DNA from: a virus | Length of the DNA: 64,000 nucleotides | Strand: one strand, 5' to 3' | IMG/VR virus record: IMGVR_UViG_3300005253_000054 | Coordinates: 36,284-100,283 of that record | Part shown: positions 14,297-21,797 of the stretch, piece after piece | Layout: every line of letters starts with the position of its first letter | How positions within the stretch are numbered: position 1 is the first letter of the stretch | Notes under the pieces: model-generated | The model's input: only the letters and a program-made list of their open reading frames with translations | Told to the model about the DNA's origin: nothing | The model's database searches: none | Position numbers and translations under genes: made by a program

Positions 14297-16138
14297 ATGC
14301 CCCCAGAACTCTATCGTAAATACCGACCTACCAAATTCTCAGAGGTATTAGGTCAACCTGAAGCAATCAAGACCCTAAACGATTGGGGCAAGCAAAAAGC
14401 GATACCCCACTTCCTGCTATTCACAGGCCCTAGTGGGTGTTTGCGTGGGGATACGAAGATATTTGATCCGGTGGATTCTAGTGATTTGTCTATTCGGGAG
14501 CGTTGGAGGATTGGTCATCCTTTCCATGTTTTGTCGAGGAACGAGGATAACAGGCTGGTAGTGGCGGAAGCGATGCCACCGGTCCGCCATTCTCCAGATT
14601 GGATGTATCGTGTAAAAACTTCTGAATCGCTTTTTTACGTAACGTCCGAACACCAGTTCCTCGTTGACACTGGTGAGTACCTTTCATTGAGGGAACTTTA
14701 CGCTCGGAGATTCGACGGAGTCCATCTTCTGACCACTTGGGACATTTCCCAAGCAATTCAACACCAAGATGCTCACCATTGTTTGCAAACAAGATTAGAT
14801 TATTCGGATCGTTATCGGTCTTATCCCCGTTTTTATGATGAACGACTTCCGATTCAGTCAGATATCGATTCAAAATACGCTCAAGCACCAAACGATGTTC
14901 TAGGACGTAACCGTTTCTCGCATTTGGATGTTTTGGCATCCGTATCAAAACATAACCATCCCCGTCAATTACACGACCACCTTTCCAGGCAGGATTATCG
15001 ACACCACGTTGGAAAGAATACTGTGGACGAATTTGGGTGTTTGAACGTTTCAACGATTCACGAACGTTTTGACGTTTTGTCTTCAGACGTTTTGCGATTT
15101 GTTTCTGAGTCCAACCGTCTTGATACATGCCCGAAACTAACTTGTCCCGTTCTGGAGTCCAAATACGACGCCTGTGTGGATAGAAGCCTTTTGGCATTGT
15201 CTTCTCCTTGTTTTGATAGGACCATATTCTCTAGTACCATTATACAAGATATCTCCCAAACAAGCAAGCAGCCCTACTATGATTTTCATGTTCCTATTTA
15301 CGAGAATTATTGGGCTGGTGGTTTGATTCATCATAATTGTGGCAAAACGACTTTAGCCCGAATTCTTCGGAAGAAACTCAAGTGTTCCGACCACGATTTT
15401 ATAGAGGTGAATGCCGCCGAGACAAACGGGATTGATATGGTGCGGTCTATCGCGAGGGTAATGGGCCTTGCACCGATGATGGGCAGGTGTAGGGTGTGGC
15501 TCATAGATGAGGCTGCTAGGCTCACTAAGGATGCTCAGAGTGCTTTCCTCAAGATGCTGGAGGATACGCCCGAACACGTCTATTTTATGCTGGCGACAAC
15601 TGATCCTCAGAAGTTACTACCCACGATTATGACAAGGGCATCTGAGATTAAGGTAAAGGCTTTATCTTCTAAGGATATGACGGATTTGGTTAGAGGCGTA
15701 CGTCATCAAGAGGAGCAAGCCAATTCTGAAGAGGATTTGGTTGGAATATCCGATGACGTTTGTGATAAAATTATTGACATAGCAGACGGATCGGCAAGGA
15801 AAGCATTGGTCCTATTGCATCAAGTGATTGGTGAAGGGGACGAGGAGAAGCAGTTAGCGGTCTTGCAACAGGCAGATAGCAAGCAACAGGCAATTGAGAT
15901 TTGCCGATTGCTAATGAAAGCGAATACATCGTGGAAGCAGATGGCTAAGCTGCTTAGAGCCGTTGACGACGAGCCGGAGGGTATCAGGCGGCTGATGTTG
16001 GCTTATATGACCAAGGTAGGGCTGAGTGGTAATAAGAGGGCCATCGTGTGTCTTGAGGCGTTTGAGGAGCCTTATTTCAATACTGGCAGGGCAGGATTGG
16101 TTTTGTCCTGTTGGAATGTAATCAATGGAGGTGGATGA
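14297..16138 (+). CDS. clamp loader ATPase (RFC/DnaX-like) interrupted by an intein
   Basis: Exteins total about 313 residues: LYRKYRPTKFSEVLGQ (N-terminal clamp-loader signature), Walker A GPSG|CGKTT split by the intein, Walker B CRVWLIDEAARL, sensor 1 FMLATTD, and TRASEIK where SRC usually occurs. It loads the clamp from 3710. The ATG at 14297 with gaaagga upstream is preferred over TTG 14291. ATPase activity requires removal of the 300-residue intein. Confidence 0.9.
   Translation: MPPELYRKYRPTKFSEVLGQPEAIKTLNDWGKQKAIPHFLLFTGPSGCLRGDTKIFDPVDSSDLSIRERWRIGHPFHVLSRNEDNRLVVAEAMPPVRHSPDWMYRVKTSESLFYVTSEHQFLVDTGEYLSLRELYARRFDGVHLLTTWDISQAIQHQDAHHCLQTRLDYSDRYRSYPRFYDERLPIQSDIDSKYAQAPNDVLGRNRFSHLDVLASVSKHNHPRQLHDHLSRQDYRHHVGKNTVDEFGCLNVSTIHERFDVLSSDVLRFVSESNRLDTCPKLTCPVLESKYDACVDRSLLALSSPCFDRTIFSSTIIQDISQTSKQPYYDFHVPIYENYWAGGLIHHNCGKTTLARILRKKLKCSDHDFIEVNAAETNGIDMVRSIARVMGLAPMMGRCRVWLIDEAARLTKDAQSAFLKMLEDTPEHVYFMLATTDPQKLLPTIMTRASEIKVKALSSKDMTDLVRGVRHQEEQANSEEDLVGISDDVCDKIIDIADGSARKALVLLHQVIGEGDEEKQLAVLQQADSKQQAIEICRLLMKANTSWKQMAKLLRAVDDEPEGIRRLMLAYMTKVGLSGNKRAIVCLEAFEEPYFNTGRAGLVLSCWNVINGGG
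14490..15197 (-). CDS. HNH homing endonuclease encoded antisense within intein 3
   Basis: A 235-residue protein on the minus strand, the only convincing minus-strand gene in the window. Residues 12-50 look like a helix-turn-helix (WTPERDKLVSGMYQDGWTQK, then IAKRLKTKRQNV). Residues 66-140 are an HNH_3-type core: GVDNPAWKGG, GYVLIRMPKHPNA, VLEHRLVLERIL, VVHHKNGDKTDNDPNNLILF. The Shine-Dalgarno aaggag lies 7 nt before the ATG, and a near-consensus promoter at 15239-15267. The 3' part is antisense to Hint block B and neighbours. By analogy it cleaves inteinless alleles and drives intein spread. Confidence 0.9.
   Translation of the reverse strand: MPKGFYPHRRRIWTPERDKLVSGMYQDGWTQKQIAKRLKTKRQNVRESLKRSNTQIRPQYSFQRGVDNPAWKGGRVIDGDGYVLIRMPKHPNARNGYVLEHRLVLERILNRYLTESEVVHHKNGDKTDNDPNNLILFANNGEHLGVELLGKCPKWSEDGLRRISERKVPSMKGTHQCQRGTGVRTLRKKAIQKFLHDTSNLENGGPVASLPPLPACYPRSSTKHGKDDQSSNAPE
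15239..15267 (-). promoter_or_regulatory. antisense sigma70-like promoter for HNH gene
   Basis: On the minus strand TTGCTT (15267-15262), 17 bp, TATAAT (15244-15239, perfect). The ribosome site and ATG of the HNH gene follow about 40 nt downstream. Located inside intein coding sequence. Confidence 0.65.
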
Positions 16139-16341
16139 TGTCAGAGTACATATTTCCAGAATACTGGATTCAGTGTACCGAATGTGGTAATGATACCGTG
16201 ATGGTTGCGTTAGTGCCCACAACAGGTTGTATATCAAAAACGAAAAGAGAGGCGTGGCAGGCAGCAAAAGGGAGTGGTTGGGGGGGGGGTTCTTATTCAA
16301 AACCGATTTGTCCAGATTGTAAAGGAAAAGAAAACCGATGA
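16138..16341 (+). CDS. small zinc-ribbon protein
   Basis: 67 residues (ATG 16138 after ggaggtggatg; 16135 is also possible and overlaps the clamp-loader stop). Two Cys pairs, CTEC near residue 13 and CPDC near residue 60, are typical of a small zinc ribbon. A run of ten G bases (16280-16289) lies between them, so slippage would remove the second pair. Function unknown. Confidence 0.6.
   Translation: MSEYIFPEYWIQCTECGNDTVMVALVPTTGCISKTKREAWQAAKGSGWGGGSYSKPICPDCKGKENR
16280..16289 (+). repeat. G10 homopolymer tract in a coding gene
   Basis: Ten consecutive G within the zinc-ribbon gene encode W-G-G-G. Such tracts are prone to slipped-strand length change and to sequencing error. The length shown keeps the frame open through the second CxxC. 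Confidence 0.9.
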
Positions 16342-16829
16342 GTGACAAGTTACGATTAGAAATCGACGAATTCAAACTTGACGAGGAATGGATGGGTCAA
16401 GCCAAGTTACGGAGAGAGTGGGGCGAAAAACATGCCGATGCTATTTTCGAGATGGATGAGGCAAAGTCGAAATTGGCAGTAGTCGAGGCTGAGTTAGGTC
16501 GCGAGATGCGGAATGATCCTGAGAGTTTTGATCTTGGGAAGAAGGCCACTGAGACTGCAATAAAGAGCACCATACCCCTTCATTCCAAACATCAAGCAGC
16601 AACTCGTAATCTGAATGAAGCCAAGCACGCAGCTAAAATCTTAGAGGCTGCTGTCGAGGGTATTGAGCACAGGAAACGAGCCCTTGAAAAACTTGTTGAT
16701 TTGCATGGGCGGGATTATTTTGGTGACAAACCGAGACCATCCAAGGAAAACAAAGAGGCTGTAGAAGAAATGGAGAAGAGGACTATCAGACGACGTGGAC
16801 GGAGAAAGGTCAACAGAGACGATGAGTAG
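16338..16829 (+). CDS. coiled-coil protein next to SSB/recombinase genes
   Basis: 163 residues, almost wholly helical and charged, with heptad-like stretches at about 30-60 and 85-120 and a C-terminal basic tail (RRRGRRK). The ...EHRKRALEKLVDLHGRDYFG segment recalls small phage coiled-coil proteins found beside recombination genes, which may act as mediators (UvsY-like role); that assignment is inference. ATGA overlap with the zinc-ribbon gene. Confidence 0.55.
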   Translation: MSDKLRLEIDEFKLDEEWMGQAKLRREWGEKHADAIFEMDEAKSKLAVVEAELGREMRNDPESFDLGKKATETAIKSTIPLHSKHQAATRNLNEAKHAAKILEAAVEGIEHRKRALEKLVDLHGRDYFGDKPRPSKENKEAVEEMEKRTIRRRGRRKVNRDDE

Positions 16830-17010
16830 TCCTTGGTTGACTATCGTCTGTATTTTATTAGGGCTATTCGTTGTGTTGCCATTTGTGGTTTCTCGCAATG
16901 TTAGAATAGCAGCATACTCATGGCAATGGGGTAAACAACAATTCCAGAAGGAGACAGAAAATGGTGAGTCGAAAGCAGAAGAAGAAAGATCGGAAGAGAG
17001 TATCGGCTAA
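16822..17010 (+). CDS. small single-pass membrane protein (62 aa)
   Basis: One hydrophobic segment (LTIVCILLGLFVVLPFVV, residues 6-23) followed by a charged cytoplasm-type tail. Start overlaps the previous gene and its end overlaps the SSB start. Function unknown. Confidence 0.55.
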   Translation: MSSPWLTIVCILLGLFVVLPFVVSRNVRIAAYSWQWGKQQFQKETENGESKAEEERSEESIG

Positions 17011-18169
17011 GCGGCGTAGGGAGGAACATCAATCAGGTTTTACTGGCACGTCGATTAAGTTGCCAGAGGATACGACATTTTTTCAGATTGAGAAAGCCGG
17101 CGTTCGTCGTTTCGATGTTGTTCCTTACGAGGTTGGTGAGGACGCCGGAAATCCCCATGCTGATTCTGGAGAGAAGTATTTCGAGCGTACATTTTACACG
17201 CATCGCATCGGTGCTGAAAGTAAACCTTATATTTGTCCATTGAAAACCTTTAAGAGACCCTGCCCAGTTTGCGTCGAGCGTGGAAAACTGGCACAAGACC
17301 CGGATAATAGTAAGGAGTTAATTAGTGCTTTATTGCCGAAAGAAAGACAGCTTTGGAATGTGTTTGATAGGGAGAATCCCGAAGAGGGTGTACAGATTTG
17401 GGACTACTCTTATCATTTGTTTGGTAAGCAATTGGATGCAAAATTAGATCATGCTGACGAAGAAGATGAGTATGATTATTTTGCTGATCCCGAAGATGGT
17501 TTTACGCTCAAGGTCGGTTTCTCGAAAAAGTCGGGGGGTGGTTATAATTGGAATGAGGCAACGGATATCGAGTTTAAGAATCGTAAAGAGCCTTTGTCTA
17601 AAGAGATTATTGACGCTGCCCATGATTTAGACAGCCTATTGGTTGTTGAATCTTACGATATACTAAAGAAAGTTTTCTTTGAGATGGGTGACGATGACGA
17701 CGGCGATGGTGACGAAGAAGAGGATGAGAAGGAAAAGCCACCGAAAGAGAAGAAACGAAGGTCTAAGAAGGAAAAGAAGAAAGAGACTATGACGGCCGAA
17801 GAGGCTGGACTAGAGGTTGGTGACGAAGTTACTCATAAGGAACATGAAGAGTGGGGCACTTGCGACATCACAAAGATTAGTGGTGATGATACCCCGATTA
17901 CGATAGAGGATGAGGATGGTGAGGAACATCGGGCAATTGGTGTCGAAGATTTGGAGAAGGTCGAGGATGATCCAGAACCCAATCCAGAACCCGAACCTGA
18001 AAAGAAAAAGGGTAGGGGTAAGAAGGGCAAAGGAAAGGATAAGAAGGAAAAGAAGCCCGATCCTGTAGATGATGATGCGGATGGTGATGTTGATGATCAG
18101 GACATAGATGAGGCTGAAGAGAATTGGGACGACGACGACGACGAAGATTGGGACGAAGACGACGACTGA
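16961..18169 (+). CDS. single-stranded DNA-binding protein (gp32-like)
   Basis: 402 residues. Basic N-terminus (KQKKKDRKRVSAKRRRE), an OB-fold-like core with a Cys/zinc site CPLKTFKRPCPVC (residues about 89-101), and YDYFADPEDGFTLKV. The C-terminal half alternates Lys-rich and Asp/Glu-rich blocks and ends in a strongly acidic tail, as in phage SSBs that recruit replication partners. Its position before the RecA-like recombinase fits. ATG follows aaggagacagaaa. Confidence 0.75.
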   Translation: MVSRKQKKKDRKRVSAKRRREEHQSGFTGTSIKLPEDTTFFQIEKAGVRRFDVVPYEVGEDAGNPHADSGEKYFERTFYTHRIGAESKPYICPLKTFKRPCPVCVERGKLAQDPDNSKELISALLPKERQLWNVFDRENPEEGVQIWDYSYHLFGKQLDAKLDHADEEDEYDYFADPEDGFTLKVGFSKKSGGGYNWNEATDIEFKNRKEPLSKEIIDAAHDLDSLLVVESYDILKKVFFEMGDDDDGDGDEEEDEKEKPPKEKKRRSKKEKKKETMTAEEAGLEVGDEVTHKEHEEWGTCDITKISGDDTPITIEDEDGEEHRAIGVEDLEKVEDDPEPNPEPEPEKKKGRGKKGKGKDKKEKKPDPVDDDADGDVDDQDIDEAEENWDDDDDEDWDEDDD

Positions 18170-18180
18170 TTATTTGGCAA

Positions 18181-18234
18181 GGGTGGTAGGTAGTGGGTTT
18201 TAGTCGGCCTTATCGCTGCCTACCATCCTATTTT
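18181..18234 (+). terminator. strong hairpin terminator after SSB
   Basis: A 15-bp stem (18181-18195 with 18214-18228, three G-U pairs) with an 18-nt loop, followed by TATTTTG. Ends the SSB transcript or separates it from the recombinase unit. Confidence 0.55.
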
Positions 18235-18411
18235 GAGATTCCGTACTTTGGGTCGTGATGAGTGCAGGTAGTGGTGATATGACCGGCGCGGCTGCGGCAA
18301 CACCTTTAGGTCGTCATATCAGGGAATGCCGTACTCCCGTTAGTCCAGTCGCAAAGCGTCTGAGGCTAACCCACTATTTTCTGACGGGATACCCCTCCTC
18401 TGGAGAATACT
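18235..18411 (+). ncRNA. candidate structured RNA / long 5' leader
   Basis: A noncoding stretch with several nested complementarities: GATATGAC (18276-18283) with GTCATATC (18313-18320), and CTCCCGT near 18334 with ACGGGAT near 18384-18390. It ends in CCCCTCCTCTGGAGAATACT, where CTCC can pair with the GGAG ribosome site just before the ATG at 18412. A similar CCCCTCCTTTGGAGAA leader is at 25131. No known RNA family recognised. Confidence 0.4.
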
Positions 18412-18768
18412 ATGGATGAGAGAAAAGATATTTTGACCTTATCAAATGGTGAATTGTCGTTGACGTGGCCAGTAGAATTATCTAAGGCAGACTTGGAAGA
18501 TATACAGCAGTGGCTTACTATGCGATTGAATGCTTTTTCACGGGATTCCATAAGAAAACAAAAAACACATTTTCAAAGGATTAGTAGGTTTTTTAATGAT
18601 TGTGGGAATGAATGGGCATTTTTATCAGAGATTCAAGAGATGGTGTGTATCAATAATGCGGCAATTAGGCAGGTTATTTACAATACAAAGAAACAGGAGT
18701 TTGTCAGGCAGGCTGATCCAGAAGGGTCGAAGAAATCACAGTTTAGATTGAGAGTGTTCAATGACTAA
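18412..18768 (+). CDS. hypothetical protein, possible winged-helix C-terminus
   Basis: 118 residues. The C-terminal part (FLSEIQEMVCINNAAIRQVI, then a KKSQFRLR basic end) looks like a winged helix, while the N-terminus is acidic. It overlaps the recombinase start by 8 nt. No family recognised. Confidence 0.6.
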   Translation: MDERKDILTLSNGELSLTWPVELSKADLEDIQQWLTMRLNAFSRDSIRKQKTHFQRISRFFNDCGNEWAFLSEIQEMVCINNAAIRQVIYNTKKQEFVRQADPEGSKKSQFRLRVFND

Positions 18769-19924
18769 AAAGACAGACAAGATCAAGGAAGAGCTAACAA
18801 AGCCACGTCGGAAGAGAAGCCCACCGATCAAGGCGTCTGACTTTCTTAGCACTGGATCAACTCTTCTCAATTATGCTTGTACTGGTATGGTGCATGGAGG
18901 AATACCCAAAGGTAAGTTTGTCTTTTTCGTAGGGGATTCTCAGAGTGGTAAGACGTGGTTAGCTTTGTCTTTATTTGCTGAGGCTTGTCGTAACAAATCT
19001 TTCGATGACTACCGTTTGATTTATGATGATGTAGAGGGCGGGGCTTTGATGGACCTAGAACGGTTTTTTGGATCGAAAATGATCGACCGTATTGAACCCC
19101 CAGCATTAGACAAAGAGGGAATTTCAATTTACTCAGAAACTATTGAGGATTTTTATTTCAATATCGATGATGCTTTGCAAGGTGACAGGCCATTCATTTG
19201 GGTAGAGGATAGTATGGATGCCTTGAGCAGTGATTATGAGGGTAGGAAATTCGAGGAGAAGAAAACGGAAGCAAGGGGAGGGAAGAAAGCCAAAGGTGAT
19301 TATGGGGACGGTAAAGCTAAGATGAATAGTAGTTGGCTTAGAGGCATCTTAGCTGGTCTGAGAGATACAGGGTCGATTCTTATCATTGTCAATCAGACAA
19401 GAGACAATGTGGGGGCGGGACTATTCGAGCCAAAAAAGACTCGGTCAGGTGGACATGCTTTGAGATTCTATGCGACATTGGAGATATGGTCATCTGTTGT
19501 TGGTCAGATTAAGAAAAAAGTGAAAGGGATTGATAGACAGATAGGAACATACGTTAGAGTATCCTTGAAAAAGAATCGGGTAAATGGAAGAGTTGACAGA
19601 TTGGCAGTGATTCCTATTTATCATAGCTACGGTATTGATGATGTAGGTAGTTGTGTTGATTTTCTGATTGAGGAGGGTCATTGGGGAAAGGCTGAATCGG
19701 AAAAGGATAAAAAGAGGAAAGTAAAGAGGTCAAAGGAAAAGAAAGAAAAGAAACCGGCTGGAGTCATTGATGTTAAAGAATTTGGGGTAACATTGAAACG
19801 AACTCAGTTAATCAAACACATAGAGGATGAGGGATTGCAATTCGAGTTGCGGGATATTGTGTCGGATGTGTGGCAAGAGATAGAAGAGGCTTGTGAGTTG
19901 AAACGGAAACCAAGGTATGGATAA
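18761..19924 (+). CDS. RecA-like recombinase
   Basis: 387 residues. Walker A GDSQSGKTW near residue 50; FLSTGSTLLNYACTG and GGIPKGKFVFFVG match RecA/UvsX N-terminal core; RPFIWVEDSMDALS is the Walker B region; GSILIIVNQTRDNVG is the conserved L2-preceding strand. Expected to pair homologous strands in phage recombination and repair with SSB and the Mre11/Rad50-like pair. The C-terminal third is Lys-rich and less conserved. Confidence 0.85.
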   Translation: MTKKTDKIKEELTKPRRKRSPPIKASDFLSTGSTLLNYACTGMVHGGIPKGKFVFFVGDSQSGKTWLALSLFAEACRNKSFDDYRLIYDDVEGGALMDLERFFGSKMIDRIEPPALDKEGISIYSETIEDFYFNIDDALQGDRPFIWVEDSMDALSSDYEGRKFEEKKTEARGGKKAKGDYGDGKAKMNSSWLRGILAGLRDTGSILIIVNQTRDNVGAGLFEPKKTRSGGHALRFYATLEIWSSVVGQIKKKVKGIDRQIGTYVRVSLKKNRVNGRVDRLAVIPIYHSYGIDDVGSCVDFLIEEGHWGKAESEKDKKRKVKRSKEKKEKKPAGVIDVKEFGVTLKRTQLIKHIEDEGLQFELRDIVSDVWQEIEEACELKRKPRYG

Positions 19925-19938
19925 AGGAGATTAGGATT

Positions 19939-20253
19939 ATGTTAGTATTGAGTAGGAAAAAGAACGAGAGAATCGTTATCAACGATAACATCACGATTGT
20001 CGTGGTCGAAATCCGGGGTGACAAGGTACGATTAGGAATTGAAGCTCCTAAAGAAGTCCCTGTACATCGACAGGAAGTGTTTGATGCGATTAAGGCGGGT
20101 GAGCGGAAAGTTCAAGAGGAAGAGATTGCAAGACGGTTAGCTCTCGACCCGCTAGATTCAAGGTCAATCGAGGAGGCAGTTGGTCCTGCTGAAGAATTGA
20201 CCGACGAGGAAATTATTGAAGGGGAAAGACAATGGGAGATGGAAAAAAAGTAA
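19939..20253 (+). CDS. csrA: CsrA carbon-storage regulator homologue
   Basis: The first 55 residues are a textbook CsrA: MLVLSRKKNERIVIND, then VEIRGDKVRLGIEAPKEVPVHRQE. CsrA dimers bind GGA motifs near mRNA ribosome sites and alter translation. The phage version is longer (104 residues) with an acidic extension after the core. Its own leader has aaggag before the ATG, so autoregulation is possible. The sequence resembles planctomycete CsrA. It may reprogram host carbon and surface traits, which is inference. Confidence 0.9.
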   Translation: MLVLSRKKNERIVINDNITIVVVEIRGDKVRLGIEAPKEVPVHRQEVFDAIKAGERKVQEEEIARRLALDPLDSRSIEEAVGPAEELTDEEIIEGERQWEMEKK

Positions 20254-20281
20254 GAAATCAAAGTGGTTAAGGACAAATCCA

Positions 20282-20533
20282 ATGAAACTTAAGATAGTAA
20301 TAAAAGTCTCTGAGTCGATAACATCGGAACAAATGGAACAGATAGAAAAAGGAGTTAAACGGAAGTTAGGATCGGATGTTGATGTATTGGTACTTAATAA
20401 AGGTTTGGATGCCGAATGGTCTAATGGGTATACAATAGAGGAGAAAATTGGGGATTATCATTGGAAAGCCTCCGTCCAAACTTTTGATGAATTGTTGAAG
20501 ATTGCGGAAGTCCATCTTTGTAGGGCGAAATGA
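20282..20533 (+). CDS. small hypothetical protein (83 aa)
   Basis: ATG 28 nt after the csrA stop. Lys-rich with alternating strands and helices (KIVIKVSESITSEQMEQIEK). No family recognised. Confidence 0.55.
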   Translation: MKLKIVIKVSESITSEQMEQIEKGVKRKLGSDVDVLVLNKGLDAEWSNGYTIEEKIGDYHWKASVQTFDELLKIAEVHLCRAK

Positions 20534-20554
20534 TAAAAACATATTGGAGAAGTA

Positions 20555-21445
20555 ATGTCCACCATCCTCTTACTCGATACCAATTATCTAGCCCATCGTG
20601 CTTTCTACAGTACGGGTCACCTATCCCATGACGGAGAAGGGACGGGGATTCTTTACGGTATCTTACAAACGGTAGACCAATTACAAGACCGATTTGCTAC
20701 CGATAAAGTGGTATTCGCTTTCGATAGAGGATACGTCGGCCGCACCGAAATCTTTCCAGACTACAAAGCCAATCGGTATAAGAAGGAAAAGACCGAAGAA
20801 GAGCTAGAACAGATTAGGGAATTTCGAAAGCAACTATCCCAGATTCGGGATAAATGGTTGCCAATGTTGGGCTATCGGAATGTATTCTGGCAGAATGGTT
20901 ACGAGGCTGATGACGTGATTGCCTCATTGTCCTTTATTTTCCCTTTTCATAGTGCTAATACAGTGTATGAATTTATAATCGTGTCATCTGACAAAGATTT
21001 GTGGCAATTGGTTAATCAACACGTTCGCTGTTATAACCCACAGACTCAGGTGCTTACTACATGGGAATCATTCCAAAAAGAATGGGGTGTTGATCCAGAA
21101 ATGTGGCCACACGTCAAAGCGATTGCAGGAGACCCCTCTGATGGGATTCCAGGGGTAAAAGGCGTGGGGTTAAAGACGGCTGCTAAATATTATTCTGGGG
21201 GATTGAAAGAGGATTCAGCAGTCTACAAACGTATAATAGGTGAGGGGGTTGAGATTCACAATCGGAATATCAAACTGATTCGATTACCGTTTCCAGGTAC
21301 AGAGAAGTTTGAGTTGCGGGAGGATAGGGTAACAGCAAAACGTAGAGAGAAGGTGTTTAGGAAATTAGGATTTGCTGGGGGTAGAGTTAGGGGTGTGAGG
21401 AAACGAAAACGTAAAGAGGTTGTGGAAACAGGCGGATTTTTCTAA
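20555..21445 (+). CDS. 5'-3' exonuclease (Pol I N-terminal/FEN-like)
   Basis: 296 residues. LLLDTNYLAHRAFYS gives the first metal-binding Asp; VVFAFDRG and FPDYKANRYKK follow; YEADDVIA and SSDKDLWQLV are the central acidic motifs; GDPSDGIPGVKGVGLKTAAK is the H3TH motif. It would remove primers or flaps and completes the Pol I functions that are split over three genes here. Confidence 0.9.
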   Translation: MSTILLLDTNYLAHRAFYSTGHLSHDGEGTGILYGILQTVDQLQDRFATDKVVFAFDRGYVGRTEIFPDYKANRYKKEKTEEELEQIREFRKQLSQIRDKWLPMLGYRNVFWQNGYEADDVIASLSFIFPFHSANTVYEFIIVSSDKDLWQLVNQHVRCYNPQTQVLTTWESFQKEWGVDPEMWPHVKAIAGDPSDGIPGVKGVGLKTAAKYYSGGLKEDSAVYKRIIGEGVEIHNRNIKLIRLPFPGTEKFELREDRVTAKRREKVFRKLGFAGGRVRGVRKRKRKEVVETGGFF

Positions 21446-21795
21446 TGACCGGTAAAAAACTCAATTCGGGATCAAAAGGAAAACGTGGGGAGTGTGAGGC
21501 TGCGGCTGAGCTAATCCGCCTCTTCCGATGTGAAGCCCGAAGAGGCAGACAGTACCAAGGTTCTCCAGAGTCTCCAGACATAAAGACCACGATTCCAAAA
21601 GTGCATTTTGAGGTTAAGCGCACGGAATATCTCAGCCTATACGCTGCAATGGATCAGGCCGAGGAAGACGCTGGTACGGATATTCCAGTGGTGTTGCATC
21701 GTAGGAACAATAAGGATTGGCTTGCAATCGTAGCCTTGGATGACTTGCCTGGGCTGGTCAAGATTTTGAGTAAGCTATTGAAAGAAAGGGAATAG
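21445..21795 (+). CDS. Holliday junction resolvase-like nuclease
   Basis: 116 residues. GSKGKRGECEAAAEL (catalytic Glu), QYQGSPESPDI (catalytic Asp), KVHFEVKRTEYLSLYAAMDQA (E-x-K). This is the Hjc/PD-(D/E)XK pattern of phage resolvases. TAATG overlap with the exonuclease. Would resolve junctions left by the RecA-like protein. Confidence 0.75.
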   Translation: MTGKKLNSGSKGKRGECEAAAELIRLFRCEARRGRQYQGSPESPDIKTTIPKVHFEVKRTEYLSLYAAMDQAEEDAGTDIPVVLHRRNNKDWLAIVALDDLPGLVKILSKLLKERE

Positions 21796-21797
21796 TC

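Larger units (their letters stand above)
14438..15337 (+). mobile_element. intein 3 in clamp loader Walker A with antisense HNH gene
   Basis: 300 residues between GPSG and CGKTT. Begins CLRGDTKIFDP (Cys1), block B FYVTSEHQFL, block F YDFHVPIYENY, ends GLIHHN before extein Cys: a normal class 1 Hint domain. The in-frame centre has no nuclease motif (runs such as QHQDAHHCLQT) and is the sense-strand reading of an HNH gene on the complementary strand (14490-15197). Confidence 0.9.
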
